Part shown: positions 1-8,922 of the stretch, in pieces | How positions within the stretch are numbered: position 1 is the stretch's first letter | Layout of the letters: each line of letters starts with the position of its first letter | NCBI GenBank assembly: GCA_913057775.1 | Contig: CAJXOG010000015.1 | Coordinates: 1 to 32,411 of the forward strand | DNA: 32,411 bases | Reading direction: 5' to 3' | Source: an uncultured Fodinibius sp. | Lineage (GTDB): Bacteria; Bacteroidota; Rhodothermia; Balneolales; Balneolaceae | The notes under the pieces: model-generated | Database searches by the model: none | The model's input: the letters and a program-made list of their open reading frames with translations, nothing else | What the model was told of the DNA's origin: nothing | Position numbers and translations under genes: made by a program

Positions 1-1
1 C

Positions 2-277
2 GGTGTTGGTTACGAGGCCTCTACTTTCAGTATTACCACGCCGGGATCGTATCCCACCGTTGTTCCCAATGAGGCATACCAGAACGATCCTCAAACTAAT
101 GAGCCCTTAATCGTTGATGCGGTTGATGAGCCTATTGATGTATCTATTGATGGAGATAATGGATTTCGGGCTCTTGCTGGATTCAGGCTTAAATTTACCG
201 TTCTACACATCTCGGGCTCATATACCCTCTCGAATTATTCAAGCTATAATCTGGGCGTAGGTATTAGCTTCAGATAA
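2..277 (+). CDS. C-terminal end of an outer-membrane beta-barrel-like protein (partial)
   Basis: An open frame runs in from the window edge and stops at TAA 275-277, giving 91 visible residues. The last stretch alternates hydrophobic and polar residues and ends in an aromatic-plus-basic tail (GVGISFR), as expected for the last strand of an outer-membrane barrel. A segment with GFRALAGFRLKF and ISGSYTLSNYSSYNLG looks like paired transmembrane beta strands. It resembles the DUF6588-type proteins of Bacteroidota/Balneolota from memory, but the family call is tentative because the N-terminus and signal peptide lie outside the window. A strong terminator follows about 30 bases after the stop, so this is the last gene of its transcript. 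Confidence 0.6.
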   Translation, partial: GVGYEASTFSITTPGSYPTVVPNEAYQNDPQTNEPLIVDAVDEPIDVSIDGDNGFRALAGFRLKFTVLHISGSYTLSNYSSYNLGVGISFR

Positions 278-301
278 ACATGAACTCAAATTTTTTATTG
301 C

Positions 302-335
302 AAAAGAGGGGAGTTCACTCGAACTCCCCTTTTTA
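302..335 (+). terminator. Intrinsic terminator after the barrel protein gene
   Basis: A perfect 9-bp stem (GGGGAGTTC at 308-316 with GAACTCCCC at 321-329) with a 4-base loop is followed by a T-run. The stem can extend through the flanking A and T tracts. It lies 25-30 bases after the stop codon of the partial gene. Confidence 0.9.
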
Positions 336-359
336 TTTGAGCTCAGAAGTACATAAAAA

Positions 360-982
360 ATGTCAGAGTCTATAGATATACTTTACCACTTGGATCTTTT
401 CTGAGTAGCTGTTTTTGCAATATCCGGTGCTCTTGCCGCCGGACGTAAAAGCCTTGATCTGCTTGGAGTAGTAATTATTGCTGTGGTAACAGCCGTAGGT
501 GGTGGTACAACCCGTGACTTACTATTGGATCGGCATCCTGTTTTTTGGATTGCTGATCCTACTTACCTGCTGGTAATTATTATCGCATCTCTCTTTACCA
601 TAGGATATACCCAGTACAATGATCCACCCGAAAAAGCACTCCTAGTAGCCAATGCACTCGGTTTGGCCGTTTTTACCATATTGGGAGCTCAAGTTACACA
701 GGAAGTAGTTTCAAGCAGTATTATAATCGTTATCATGGCAGCGATAACCGGTACTGTCGGAGGATTAATTCGAGAGGTCTTAAGCAACGAAATCCCCTTA
801 TTCTACGCCGTGATATTTATGCCACAGCAGCATTGGCCGGAGCAACCATTTATCTACTACTACAGTTAAGTACCTCAGAACCAACTCTCAATATTGTTTT
901 GGGAATATAGGTCGTTATAGTCCTGCGCTTCGCAGCTATTCAATGGAATCTCTACCTTCCCCGTTTCAAGTTAGAAGAATAA
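360..982 (+). pseudogene. Decayed TRIC/UPF0126 (YicG-like) membrane channel gene
   Basis: Translation from ATG 360 gives a TRIC/UPF0126-type protein (a small membrane family, formerly DUF of unknown function, related to trimeric intracellular cation channels) but with three lesions. First, TGA at 402-404 sits just before [15 protein letters not shown], where a glycine codon (GGA) would fit the family. Second, one base appears to be missing from the C-run at 794-797: adding a C restores [17 protein letters not shown]. Third, TAG at 908-910 lies inside the last helix, between IVLGI and VVIVLRFAAIQWN. Repaired, the gene would encode about 207 residues ending at TAA 980-982, the normal size for the family. 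The family's duplicated GGG/R-D motifs are still legible ([11 protein letters not shown] and VGGLIREVL). Protein-level similarity outside the lesions is well kept, so inactivation looks recent; sequencing error is the alternative, though three independent errors are unlikely. Confidence 0.85.
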
Positions 983-998
983 AAAAGTTGGTCTTTAG

Positions 999-1006
999 TA
1001 TATTTG
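999..1006 (+). promoter_or_regulatory. Candidate promoter -7 element for the DUF2914 gene
   Basis: TATATTTG matches the Bacteroidota -7 consensus TAnnTTTG and lies 46 bases before ATG 1053. No convincing TTTG -33 element is seen at the usual 19-base spacing, so this is a weak call. Confidence 0.3.
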
Positions 1007-1052
1007 TAACAATATTTCTTTAAGTCTGAAAAGAAAATAGGGATATAACGTT

Positions 1053-1445
1053 ATGAAAACACAAATATACGTGCTACTATTTTTAATCATTTCATTTACA
1101 GGGACAACTCAAGCTCAAGAAATCAAGATCCAACAGTTTGATTTTGCCGAAGCTATAGAAGATCGCAAACCCTCAGGTATTGATACGGTCTTTACTGCTG
1201 ATATTGGCACTATCTACTGTTTTACGCAAGTTGAAGGCGTCTCCGATACTACCCAAATTACACACGAATGGTATTACAAAGATGAGGAAAAAGCTCGGGT
1301 GGACTTAACGGTAGCTGGAGATAACTGGCGGACATGGAGTTCCAAAAAAATACTCGAAAGCTGGACCGGCTCCTGGCGGGTAATGGTGCTTGGACCAAAT
1401 GGCGATGTACTTGCAACCAAAAATTTCGTTATTACAGAAAATTAG
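1053..1445 (+). CDS. Secreted DUF2914 domain protein
   Basis: The 130-residue product begins with a typical signal peptide (lysine at position 2, a hydrophobic run at about 5-17, then a likely cleavage at TQAQE near residue 22). The mature part matches the DUF2914 pattern: YCFTQVEG, HEWYYKDEE, then WRTWSSKKI, and WTGSWRVMVLGPNG followed by a closing strand. The family is of unknown function and consists of small beta-rich exported domains, sometimes attached to membrane proteins. This is the stand-alone exported form. Its stop codon (1443-1445) overlaps the stop codon region of the convergent polA gene by 4 bases, leaving no room for a terminator between them. Family assignment is from motif recognition; a precise role cannot be given. 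Confidence 0.75.
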   Translation: MKTQIYVLLFLIISFTGTTQAQEIKIQQFDFAEAIEDRKPSGIDTVFTADIGTIYCFTQVEGVSDTTQITHEWYYKDEEKARVDLTVAGDNWRTWSSKKILESWTGSWRVMVLGPNGDVLATKNFVITEN

Positions 1446-4222
1446 TGCGCTTTAAGCCAGTTTTTGGCCAGCCCCATATCAACTTTCAGTGGACATGCTA
1501 ATTCGTAAGCAGATTCCATCAGTTCTTTCAACTTTTGGGGAACGGAATCTTTCTCTTCTTCAGGTACCTCAAAGATAAGTTCATCATGAACCTGCAGCAG
1601 CATCCGGGTTTGAAGTTCATTCTTTTCCAGGTACTCCTGAATATCGATCATCGCCTGCTTAATGATATCCGCGGCTGTTCCCTGTATAGGCATATTTATG
1701 GCCGTTCTCTCTGCAAATGATCGCCGATTCCAGTTACTGGCATTAATATCTGAAATATACCGGCGACGCCCCATCAGTGTTTTTACGTAGCCGTGTTCTT
1801 TAGCAAAAGCTTTCGTTTCGTTGATGTACTCCAAAATTCCCGGAAACCGCTCAAAATACTGATCAATCATATCCTTCCCTTCACTATTACTGACGCCTAA
1901 ACGATTTGCTAAACCATAGGCACTTACACCATAGGGGATTCCAAAGTTAACCTCCTTGGCTTTTCGACGGTGATCAGAGGTTACATCATCAAGGGAATCC
2001 AGCTCAAAAATCTCTTTTGCTGTTCGTGAGTGAATATCCTCATCATTTTTAAACGCCTGAATCATATTTTCATCGTCCGACATAGAAGCTATAACCCGAA
2101 GTTCAACCTGCGAGTAATCGGCCGATAACAGCTCAAATCCATCATCCGCAATAAATGCCTTGCGAATCTCACGACCGCGCTTGGTGCGAATTGGAATATT
2201 CTGAAGGTTTGGATTCGATGACGAGAGGCGTCCCGTTGCAGCTATATGCTGATTAAAATCTGTATGTATGCGGCCGGTCTCCTCATTGATTAACTTTGGC
2301 AGAGCATCCACATAGGTTGACTTTAACTTGCTAAGAGCCCGGTACTCCAAAATAAGATCCGGCATCTCGTAATCCTTGGCTAACTTCTTAAGTACTGATT
2401 CAGCCGTAGAATACTGTCCGGTTTTCGTCTTCTTACCAGCTGGCAATCCCATCCTGTCAAATAATACTTCGCCCAGCTGTTTCGGAGAATTAATATTAAA
2501 TTCCGTACCCGCCTTCTCATAAATCTTTTGCTCGAGTTCCAATAAATCATCGCGCAGCGACGCAGATAACTCGTTAAGCATTTCTTTATCCAGCAAAATG
2601 CCGTTCATCTCCATTTTTGCCAGCACTTCAATAAGCGGAAACTCCAGATGATCAGCAATATCATCAAGTTCGTCATCCTCTAATTTATCACTTAGTATCT
2701 CATACAATCGCAACGTAATATCAGCGTCTTCACAAGCATACACGCGAACTTCTTCCGGATCAAACTCATCCATCGATTTTTGTTTACGCCCACTCCCAAT
2801 CAGATCAGTAATAGGAATTGGTTCATAGCCGAGATATTCCTCTGCCAGCGTATCCATTTTTAGTTTTTGATCGGCATTGATTAGATAAGCCGCAATCATC
2901 GTATCGAAAACCTTACCCTGAATCTCCAATCCAGCCCGCCGAAGCATCATATAATCAAACTTAAAATTGTGGGCAACCTTTTTGGTTGTCGGATTTGTAA
3001 AAAGTGGACTCATAATCTCCAATGCCTCTTGCTCATCAATTCCTTTCTCTCCATTTAATGGGATATAGTAGGCAACACCAGGCGTGGCAGAGATAGCAAT
3101 TCCAACCAAGGAATTTTCCATGGGATCAACGCCATCGGTTTCAGTATCAAAACAAAAAACATTCTTACCGTTGAACCTATCTACCAGTTCTTCAAGACTT
3201 TCTTTAGAATCCACCAATTCATAGGTCACAATATCTTCGTCATAACTCTCAAGAGGCGATTCTTCTTCGGTCTCATCATCCGCTATAAACAGGTCACCCT
3301 GATTTTTATTTCCCGAATCTGATTTTTTATCCGCCGATCGAACGATCTCTTCACCCAAATACTTTTTGGTGAGTGTACGAAACTCCATACGTTTAAAGAA
3401 AGCTCCCAGCTTTTCATCATCAGCTCCCTGCCAGTCCAGATCCTCCCATTCCACTGTTTCAGGCACATCTGTTTTTATCTTTACCATTTCCTTGGCATGC
3501 AGTGCTTCTTCGGCATATTCCTGCAACCCTTCGCGGTCACGCTTAGAACTCATATTCGGAGCATCTTCAATAGCAGCTTCAAGAGAGCCGTATTTATTGA
3601 TTAACTTGGGAGCTCCTTTCTTTCCAATTCCTTTCACCCCCGGGATGTTATCAGATTTATCTCCAAGTATAGCTAGCACATCAACTACTTTTTCAGGATA
3701 TACTCCGAAGTAATCTTTAACTCCTTCGCGATCTATCAGATTGAAGCCCCCATTTTGATTATCAGGTTTGTACATGGTGATATGATCATGCACCAACTGC
3801 ATAAAATCTTTGTCGGGCGTAACCAGAAAAACATCCACATCTTCAGCATTCGCACGATCTGCTACTGTCCCTATAATATCATCAGCCTCGTAGCCATCCT
3901 GCTCAATATTATTGATCCCGTAGCCCTCAATCATCTCTTTTATCAATGGAATACCAATCGTTAATTCTTCAGGTTGCGGTGGTCGATTAGCTTTATAATC
4001 ATCATCCATCTTATGCCTAAAAGTCGGCGCCTGTGTATCCCACGCCACGGCAATATGGGTAGGTTCATGCTCATCCAACAGCTTCTCAAGCGTATTAGCA
4101 AAGCCCAAAATTGGTCCCGTGGGAATACCTTCGGAATTCTGTAAATTACTGCTTATAAATGCGAAGTGTGAACGATAGGCCAAGGCCATACCATCCAACA
4201 AAAAAAGGAGGCTTTTAGACAT
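1442..4222 (-). CDS. polA: DNA polymerase I
   Basis: The 926-residue, three-domain Pol I removes RNA primers and fills gaps in lagging-strand replication and excision repair. The N-terminal 5' nuclease (about 1-290) keeps DGMALAYR (10-17), YEADDIIGT (111-119), TPDKDF (135-140) and GDKSDNIPGVKGIGKKG (187-203). The central 3'-5' exonuclease keeps all acidic motifs: D359/E361 in FDTETD, D423 in NFKFD, and Y495/D499 in YACEDAD, so proofreading should be active (many Pol I enzymes have lost it). The polymerase domain has motif A DYSQVELR (702-709), motif B with R752, K756, F760 and Y764, and motif C HDE (879-881). Length and order match the E. coli enzyme. The gene converges on the DUF2914 gene with overlapping stops, and is divergent from the PP2C gene across 128 bases that should hold both promoters. 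Confidence 0.98.
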   Translation of the reverse strand: MSKSLLFLLDGMALAYRSHFAFISSNLQNSEGIPTGPILGFANTLEKLLDEHEPTHIAVAWDTQAPTFRHKMDDDYKANRPPQPEELTIGIPLIKEMIEGYGINNIEQDGYEADDIIGTVADRANAEDVDVFLVTPDKDFMQLVHDHITMYKPDNQNGGFNLIDREGVKDYFGVYPEKVVDVLAILGDKSDNIPGVKGIGKKGAPKLINKYGSLEAAIEDAPNMSSKRDREGLQEYAEEALHAKEMVKIKTDVPETVEWEDLDWQGADDEKLGAFFKRMEFRTLTKKYLGEEIVRSADKKSDSGNKNQGDLFIADDETEEESPLESYDEDIVTYELVDSKESLEELVDRFNGKNVFCFDTETDGVDPMENSLVGIAISATPGVAYYIPLNGEKGIDEQEALEIMSPLFTNPTTKKVAHNFKFDYMMLRRAGLEIQGKVFDTMIAAYLINADQKLKMDTLAEEYLGYEPIPITDLIGSGRKQKSMDEFDPEEVRVYACEDADITLRLYEILSDKLEDDELDDIADHLEFPLIEVLAKMEMNGILLDKEMLNELSASLRDDLLELEQKIYEKAGTEFNINSPKQLGEVLFDRMGLPAGKKTKTGQYSTAESVLKKLAKDYEMPDLILEYRALSKLKSTYVDALPKLINEETGRIHTDFNQHIAATGRLSSSNPNLQNIPIRTKRGREIRKAFIADDGFELLSADYSQVELRVIASMSDDENMIQAFKNDEDIHSRTAKEIFELDSLDDVTSDHRRKAKEVNFGIPYGVSAYGLANRLGVSNSEGKDMIDQYFERFPGILEYINETKAFAKEHGYVKTLMGRRRYISDINASNWNRRSFAERTAINMPIQGTAADIIKQAMIDIQEYLEKNELQTRMLLQVHDELIFEVPEEEKDSVPQKLKELMESAYELACPLKVDMGLAKNWLKAH

Positions 4223-4350
4223 TCTTTTTACTTAAACTTGGAACGTTAAAATTCTTACTATTCAGTTGTTAAATTATCCGGTAAAAGGTAAAACTTTTTA
4301 GTGTCGTTTTCGAATAACAACTTCACCTATATAATTGACCAAACTCTTTC

Positions 4351-5508
4351 ATGGGATTAAAAAACGAAGCGCAATCAGCATTCCAAAATACTAAATCCTT
4401 CTATAAGGAATACGTTTCGGGTATGACCCGTCAACGTATGGGAAAGGAATTTTATAAGGACACCGATCGCCTTAAGCAGCTCTACACCGAAGCCATCGGT
4501 GAAAATATCGAGAAAGCGGAAAATGAAACAATACCCGGTCATTTAAAAATAATGCGCCTTTTTTCCGCGTTAACGCAGCGCCTTAATCCTACCCGGCGAT
4601 TGGTGTTTGGCTTGTCGGTTGTATCATTTATAGGGCACTATTTGATCGGTTTTCTACAGCTTACAGGCATTGTATTTTTTCATAACCTACTCCTGCCCTT
4701 TGCATTTGTTTCCATGCTGATGTTGCTTCTCGTTGAGCTATTGGAAAAATCGGATGTAAAACGGGAGATAGACCTTGCAAGGGAAATTCAGCTTAGCTTA
4801 CTACCCAATACCGAACACTCTCGCAAAAATCTGGAAATTGCCTGCTTTGCCAATACTGCAAAAGAAGTAGGCGGTGATTACGTTGATATTATCGAAACTG
4901 ATGAAGGAACATATATCGTGATTGCTGATGTCTCGGGCAAAGGACTTTCAGCCGCTTTATATATGGTGCGTATGCAGGCTTTAGTTCACCTTATCATCGA
5001 AAAAAGTCAACCTTCCCCAAAAGAGCTTTTCCTTGAGCTCAATAATTACGTAAAGTCAGATATTAAGGATAAAACCTTTGTCACGGCCTGTGCTGCTTTC
5101 TTCCCCGATGGAGAAGATCATTTCATTTTTGCCCGCGCCGGTCATAACGCCCCCATCCTATTCAGTAATGAACGCGATGCTACTTTTGATTTACGATCCG
5201 ACGGGTTTGCCCTTGGTATGACGACATCAACAAATATGCAGGAACACTTGCAGGAAAAGAAATTCCATTTTAATCGCGGAGACAGTATACTTTTTTATAC
5301 CGATGGGCTTACCGAATCGCGCAATGAATGGGGTGAAGAATATGGTGAAGAACGTCTCGATGGTATTATGAGTGTCTACGGCTCACTTCATTCCAAATCG
5401 ATAATCCACAAAATACAATCTTCACTGGAAAACTTTATCGGAAACGAAGAACCGGTAGATGATGTAACATTTACTTGCGTCCATCATACTACTACAAAAA
5501 ACAAATAA
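4351..5508 (+). CDS. RsbU-like PP2C (SpoIIE-type) serine phosphatase with membrane anchor
   Basis: The 385-residue protein has two predicted transmembrane helices (about 84-104 and 109-130), then a short signalling helix (REIDLAREIQLSLLP, about 138-152) and a SpoIIE/RsbU-type PP2C phosphatase domain. Metal-binding motifs are present: GGDYVD (D176), IADVSGKG (D193), RAGHNAP (262-268), FYTDGLTESRN (D318) and DDVTF (D370/D371). Such enzymes usually dephosphorylate an anti-sigma-factor antagonist in partner-switching pathways. No anti-sigma kinase or STAS antagonist is encoded nearby, so its partner must lie elsewhere. There is no recognised sensor domain in the N-terminal 80 residues. The linker pattern AREIQ-x-SLLP is typical of the family and supports the call. 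Start ATG 4351 has no clear Shine-Dalgarno. Confidence 0.9.
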   Translation: MGLKNEAQSAFQNTKSFYKEYVSGMTRQRMGKEFYKDTDRLKQLYTEAIGENIEKAENETIPGHLKIMRLFSALTQRLNPTRRLVFGLSVVSFIGHYLIGFLQLTGIVFFHNLLLPFAFVSMLMLLLVELLEKSDVKREIDLAREIQLSLLPNTEHSRKNLEIACFANTAKEVGGDYVDIIETDEGTYIVIADVSGKGLSAALYMVRMQALVHLIIEKSQPSPKELFLELNNYVKSDIKDKTFVTACAAFFPDGEDHFIFARAGHNAPILFSNERDATFDLRSDGFALGMTTSTNMQEHLQEKKFHFNRGDSILFYTDGLTESRNEWGEEYGEERLDGIMSVYGSLHSKSIIHKIQSSLENFIGNEEPVDDVTFTCVHHTTTKNK

Positions 5509-5509
5509 G

Positions 5510-5528
5510 ATAAGCGGGGACGGCTTAT
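5510..5528. terminator. Bidirectional terminator between the PP2C and transketolase genes
   Basis: A 6-bp stem (ATAAGC / GCTTAT) with a 7-base loop sits in the 34-base gap between convergent genes. T-rich sequence follows on the plus strand (TTTCTTCTT), and a T-run from the end of the PP2C gene follows on the minus strand. The stem is short, so strength is uncertain. Confidence 0.55.
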
Positions 5529-5542
5529 TTCTTCTTAATAAA

Positions 5543-7552
5543 TTATTTCAGAAGCCTAAGTGCCTCTTCTACCATTCGATCGCTGGTTATGCCATATTCC
5601 TGGAAAATAGTTTCGTAAGGTGCTGAGGCACCAAAGCGGTCAACCCCAATAATGGCTCCTTCTGTACCAACCCATTCTCTCCAACCCTGTGAAGCGGCCG
5701 CCTCAATAGAGACCCGACTCGTAACTTCTTTAGGAAGTACCTGTTGTCTATACTCTTGATCCTGCTCTCGAAAAAGCTCCCATGACGGCAAGCTAACTAC
5801 TCTTGCATCAACATCTTTGTCAGCAAGTTTTTCTTTTGCTTCCATAGCACGATACACTTCTGATCCGCTACCCATCAAAATAACATCGGGCTGATCTTTT
5901 TCAGAATCCGCTAGAATATAGCCTCCCTTAGTGGCATTCTTGGCTGTATTCTCTTGTGTACGTTCAAAAGTTGGTACATTTTGTCGGGTAAGAACAATCA
6001 ATGATGGACCTTCATCGTAATCCAGTGCCGCTTTCCAGCACCAGGCTACTTCATTGGCATCGGCAGGTCGAAGTACCAATGTATTGGGCATAGCACGCAG
6101 TGATGCCAAATGCTCCACAGGCTGATGCGTGGGTCCATCTTCTCCCAACCCAATACTGTCATGGGTAAATACGAATATAGACGGAATATGAGACAGTGCA
6201 GCTATACGTATTGCCGGGCGGCAATAATCAGAAAATATGAGGAACGTTCCGCCGTATGGTATCACTCCTTTATGCAACGCCATACCATTAAGCGCAGCTC
6301 CCATAGCGTGTTCTCGTACTCCAAAATGGATATTGCGTCCGCTATAATCAGAAGCTGAAAAGATCCCGGCATCATCAATCCAGGTTTTATTACTTCCTGT
6401 AAGATCCGCCGACCCACCAATCATCTGCGGCACATTATCTGTTAATGACTGTAATACTTTACCTGATGATGCACGCGTTGCCATGCCTTTTTTATCCGCC
6501 TCGAAAGTGGGTAAAATATCCTCGAAATTGTCGGGAAACTCACGATTTATAGCGTTCGAAAATGCCTCAGATTGCTCAGGATGAGCTTGCTGATATTGCT
6601 CAAATGTATCCTGCCACTCTTGGAAAGATGCAGCTCCGTTCTCAATAGCAGTGCGAAAATGCGTTAATGCTTTATCAGGAATATGGAATTTTGCATCTGA
6701 ATCCCAATTAAGATTTTCTTTCGTCTTTTTGACTTCTTCCTCTCCAAGTGGAGCCCCGTGCGAATCAGCGCTATCCTGCTTATTGGGACTTCCAAATCCG
6801 ATATGCGTTCGACAAATTATGAGCGAGGGACGCTCGCTTTCTGCCTGAGCTTTTTCAATAGCTTGTTCTACTTCTTGCCGATCATGACCATCTACTTTGA
6901 TCGTATGCCATTTATCAGCCTCAAAACGTTTTTGCACATCCTCGGTAAAAGCTAAATCCGTGCTTCCATCAATAGAAATTTCGTTGTCATCATACAGATA
7001 AATCAATTTACCCAATTTAAGATGACCGGCCAACGAAGCAGCTTCTTGTGATATCCCTTCCATCAAATCGCCGTCACTTACAATGCCGTATGTATAGTGA
7101 TCTGTAATTTGATACTCATCAGTATTAAACTTTGCACTCATATGCTTCTCAGCCATAGCCATACCTACTCCTGTAGCAAAACCCTGTCCAAGTGGCCCAG
7201 TTGTAGTCTCCACACCCGGTGTCAAACCATACTCGGGATGTCCTGGCGTCAAACTTCCCCATTGCCGAAAATTCTTGAGTTCATCAAGTGAAAGATCATA
7301 TCCACTAAGATGAAGCAAACTATAAAGCAGCATTGAACCATGTCCCGCTGATAAGACAAACCGATCCCGATCATACCACTCGGGATTAGCAGGATCATGC
7401 TTTAAAAATTTCGTCCACAAAACGTAAGCGGCATCTGCCATACCCATTGGCATACCCGGATGGCCGGATTCTGCAGCCTGTACCGCATCAATAGAAAGGG
7501 TTCTGATCGTATTTACACATAGCTCGTCAAATGTGGATTGTTTAGAGCTCAT
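5543..7552 (-). CDS. tkt: Transketolase
   Basis: The 669-residue enzyme transfers two-carbon ketol units between sugar phosphates in the non-oxidative pentose phosphate pathway, using thiamine diphosphate. The full-length bacterial form is present, in the order TPP-binding domain, pyrimidine-binding domain, C-terminal domain. Visible residues include H31 (SGHPGMPMG), H71 (SAGHGS), H105, the TPP/metal motif SDGDLMEG (159-166) with N190, H266 and the catalytic glutamate E414 in [10 protein letters not shown]. These line up with H26, H66, H100, H261 and E411 of the E. coli enzyme. Start ATG 7552 is the first in frame and gives the usual N-terminus. It is transcribed toward the PP2C gene and ends at a shared hairpin. 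Confidence 0.97.
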   Translation of the reverse strand: MSSKQSTFDELCVNTIRTLSIDAVQAAESGHPGMPMGMADAAYVLWTKFLKHDPANPEWYDRDRFVLSAGHGSMLLYSLLHLSGYDLSLDELKNFRQWGSLTPGHPEYGLTPGVETTTGPLGQGFATGVGMAMAEKHMSAKFNTDEYQITDHYTYGIVSDGDLMEGISQEAASLAGHLKLGKLIYLYDDNEISIDGSTDLAFTEDVQKRFEADKWHTIKVDGHDRQEVEQAIEKAQAESERPSLIICRTHIGFGSPNKQDSADSHGAPLGEEEVKKTKENLNWDSDAKFHIPDKALTHFRTAIENGAASFQEWQDTFEQYQQAHPEQSEAFSNAINREFPDNFEDILPTFEADKKGMATRASSGKVLQSLTDNVPQMIGGSADLTGSNKTWIDDAGIFSASDYSGRNIHFGVREHAMGAALNGMALHKGVIPYGGTFLIFSDYCRPAIRIAALSHIPSIFVFTHDSIGLGEDGPTHQPVEHLASLRAMPNTLVLRPADANEVAWCWKAALDYDEGPSLIVLTRQNVPTFERTQENTAKNATKGGYILADSEKDQPDVILMGSGSEVYRAMEAKEKLADKDVDARVVSLPSWELFREQDQEYRQQVLPKEVTSRVSIEAAASQGWREWVGTEGAIIGVDRFGASAPYETIFQEYGITSDRMVEEALRLLK

Positions 7553-7640
7553 TTTATAAATCTGGTTTTATTTGAGGGCCAAAATTAGTGCTGAAAATAG
7601 TCAATGCTCAGCTTACTTAAAAGAGAAGTTCTATAAATTA

Positions 7641-7670
7641 AAAAAGGCCTCCAAGATTGGAGGCCTTATA
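7641..7670 (-). terminator. Intrinsic terminator of the TPR protein gene
   Basis: A perfect 10-bp stem (AAGGCCTCCA at 7644-7653 with its complement at 7658-7667) and a 4-base loop are followed, on the minus strand, by a T-run. It starts 25 bases after the TPR gene's stop, so it belongs to that gene and insulates transketolase. Confidence 0.9.
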
Positions 7671-7694
7671 AAATATTTGAACTAAATAAACTAC

Positions 7695-8717
7695 TTATCC
7701 GGTAGTATTTCCGCATTCAAGTTCATACTCCATCTGGTGTTCGGCGGGAGATTTAAAATTACCATAAGCGGCGTTATTATAGGCACCACATGCATTTTCT
7801 TTTTGACCCAATCCCTGATACGCTGTACCAAGTTCAAAATAGATCTTTGCTTTATCAGTTCGCCCTCCTGTTTCAAGGCCTAGAGCTTCTTCAGAATGGT
7901 CAACCGCTTGTTGCCAGTCTTGGGTTTTATTGTAAGCCTGGGCCAAACGATAATGGGCATCTGCAGAGCTTGAATCATACTTGAGGGCTCTATTCAACAA
8001 TTCTTTTGCCCGCGAAAAGTTTTTCTCTTCGATTGCTGTAGCTCCACGATACACAAGTTCATCGCGAGCAGCATTATTTGCTCGAGAAACAATTTGGTTA
8101 TCATTTGTTTTTTGTCCCACTTCAATAGCTTGATCAAAAAGATCTATAGAACGCGACAAGTCAGTTCCATCAATCTTTTTAAGTACAATGCCCTTCTGAT
8201 AATATGCTTTAGCATAATTGGAATCATTTGCAATCACTTCGTCAAGTGTTGTAAGAGCATCTTGGAAATTTTGCTGCTTATATTGGATAATAGACTTACT
8301 GTACAGTAACTGATTAATTACTCCATTCGCCTGATTTGATACTTGAGAATTGTCATATTCATCAGCTACGTCTTTTGTCTCCCGGAAAGCATCTATCGTA
8401 GCATCAAGGTTTGAAATAGTTTGATTTTGTTTAAAAGCACGATATTCGTCAAGGGCTATCTGCCGGTACACTTCGGGCAATTTTCCTTCAGCTCGTTCGA
8501 CGATATCCTTTCCTTGAGGACCAAGTTGGCTGCCAACCTCAATCGCTTTTTTAAATTGATCAATGGCTTTCTGATAATCGCCACTCTGAACCATCTCCCG
8601 AGCACTATTATACGTTTGGACGGCCTCTTTGCGATCTTGTGCTTCAACAGTCTGGCCTAACCCAAAGATAAAAAGACCAAGTAGGAGTACAGTTATGCTT
8701 GATTTCAACAACTTCAT
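7695..8717 (-). CDS. Exported TPR-repeat protein
   Basis: The 340-residue protein starts with a signal peptide (MKLLKSSITV..., hydrophobic to about residue 20, probable cleavage after VEA at 26), so the mature protein is periplasmic or surface-exposed. The rest is built of tetratricopeptide repeats. Recognisable units include about 29-62 (AVQTYNSAREMVQSGDYQKA), 155-190 (FQDALTTLDEVIANDSNYAK), 225-260 (FSRAKELLNRALKYDSSSAD) and 260-293 (HYRLAQAYNKTQDWQQAVDH). There are two cysteines near the C-terminus (ENACGAY and ELECGN). TPR proteins act as protein-interaction scaffolds; no partner can be named from the context. It stands alone, with its own terminator downstream and a 205-base AT-rich gap upstream. 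Confidence 0.85.
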   Translation of the reverse strand: MKLLKSSITVLLLGLFIFGLGQTVEAQDRKEAVQTYNSAREMVQSGDYQKAIDQFKKAIEVGSQLGPQGKDIVERAEGKLPEVYRQIALDEYRAFKQNQTISNLDATIDAFRETKDVADEYDNSQVSNQANGVINQLLYSKSIIQYKQQNFQDALTTLDEVIANDSNYAKAYYQKGIVLKKIDGTDLSRSIDLFDQAIEVGQKTNDNQIVSRANNAARDELVYRGATAIEEKNFSRAKELLNRALKYDSSSADAHYRLAQAYNKTQDWQQAVDHSEEALGLETGGRTDKAKIYFELGTAYQGLGQKENACGAYNNAAYGNFKSPAEHQMEYELECGNTTG

Positions 8718-8922
8718 TATTTGTTCGGTTTATGGTTAAATTTACAAATACGCAATTCTAATGAATTTCACGATTTATACAAAAAGTTAACTAAATCATG
8801 CGCATTTTATTGTTATGATTTAAAAAATAGACCTTTTATGGTCACTAACAACACATTATATAATGGTTGATAGAAAATTTTGTTTCAATGTATAACTATT
8901 TTTTTAATAAAATTAAACCCAT

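Noticed and set aside
402-404. In-frame TGA in the TRIC gene as a recoded (selenocysteine) codon
   Set aside because: The family has no selenocysteine here, no SECIS-like hairpin is evident, and a frameshift and TAG further down also break the gene, so decay is the simpler reading.
4297-4310. Third copy of the T-rich TAGTGT promoter block before the PP2C gene
   Set aside because: TTTTTTAGTGTCG resembles the second block only; the CTAGTCATACC block is absent upstream, so it is not the same element.
8827-8850. Terminator for the LOG gene (GACC/GGTC hairpin with T-run on the minus strand)
   Set aside because: The stem is only about 4 bp, too weak to call without further evidence.
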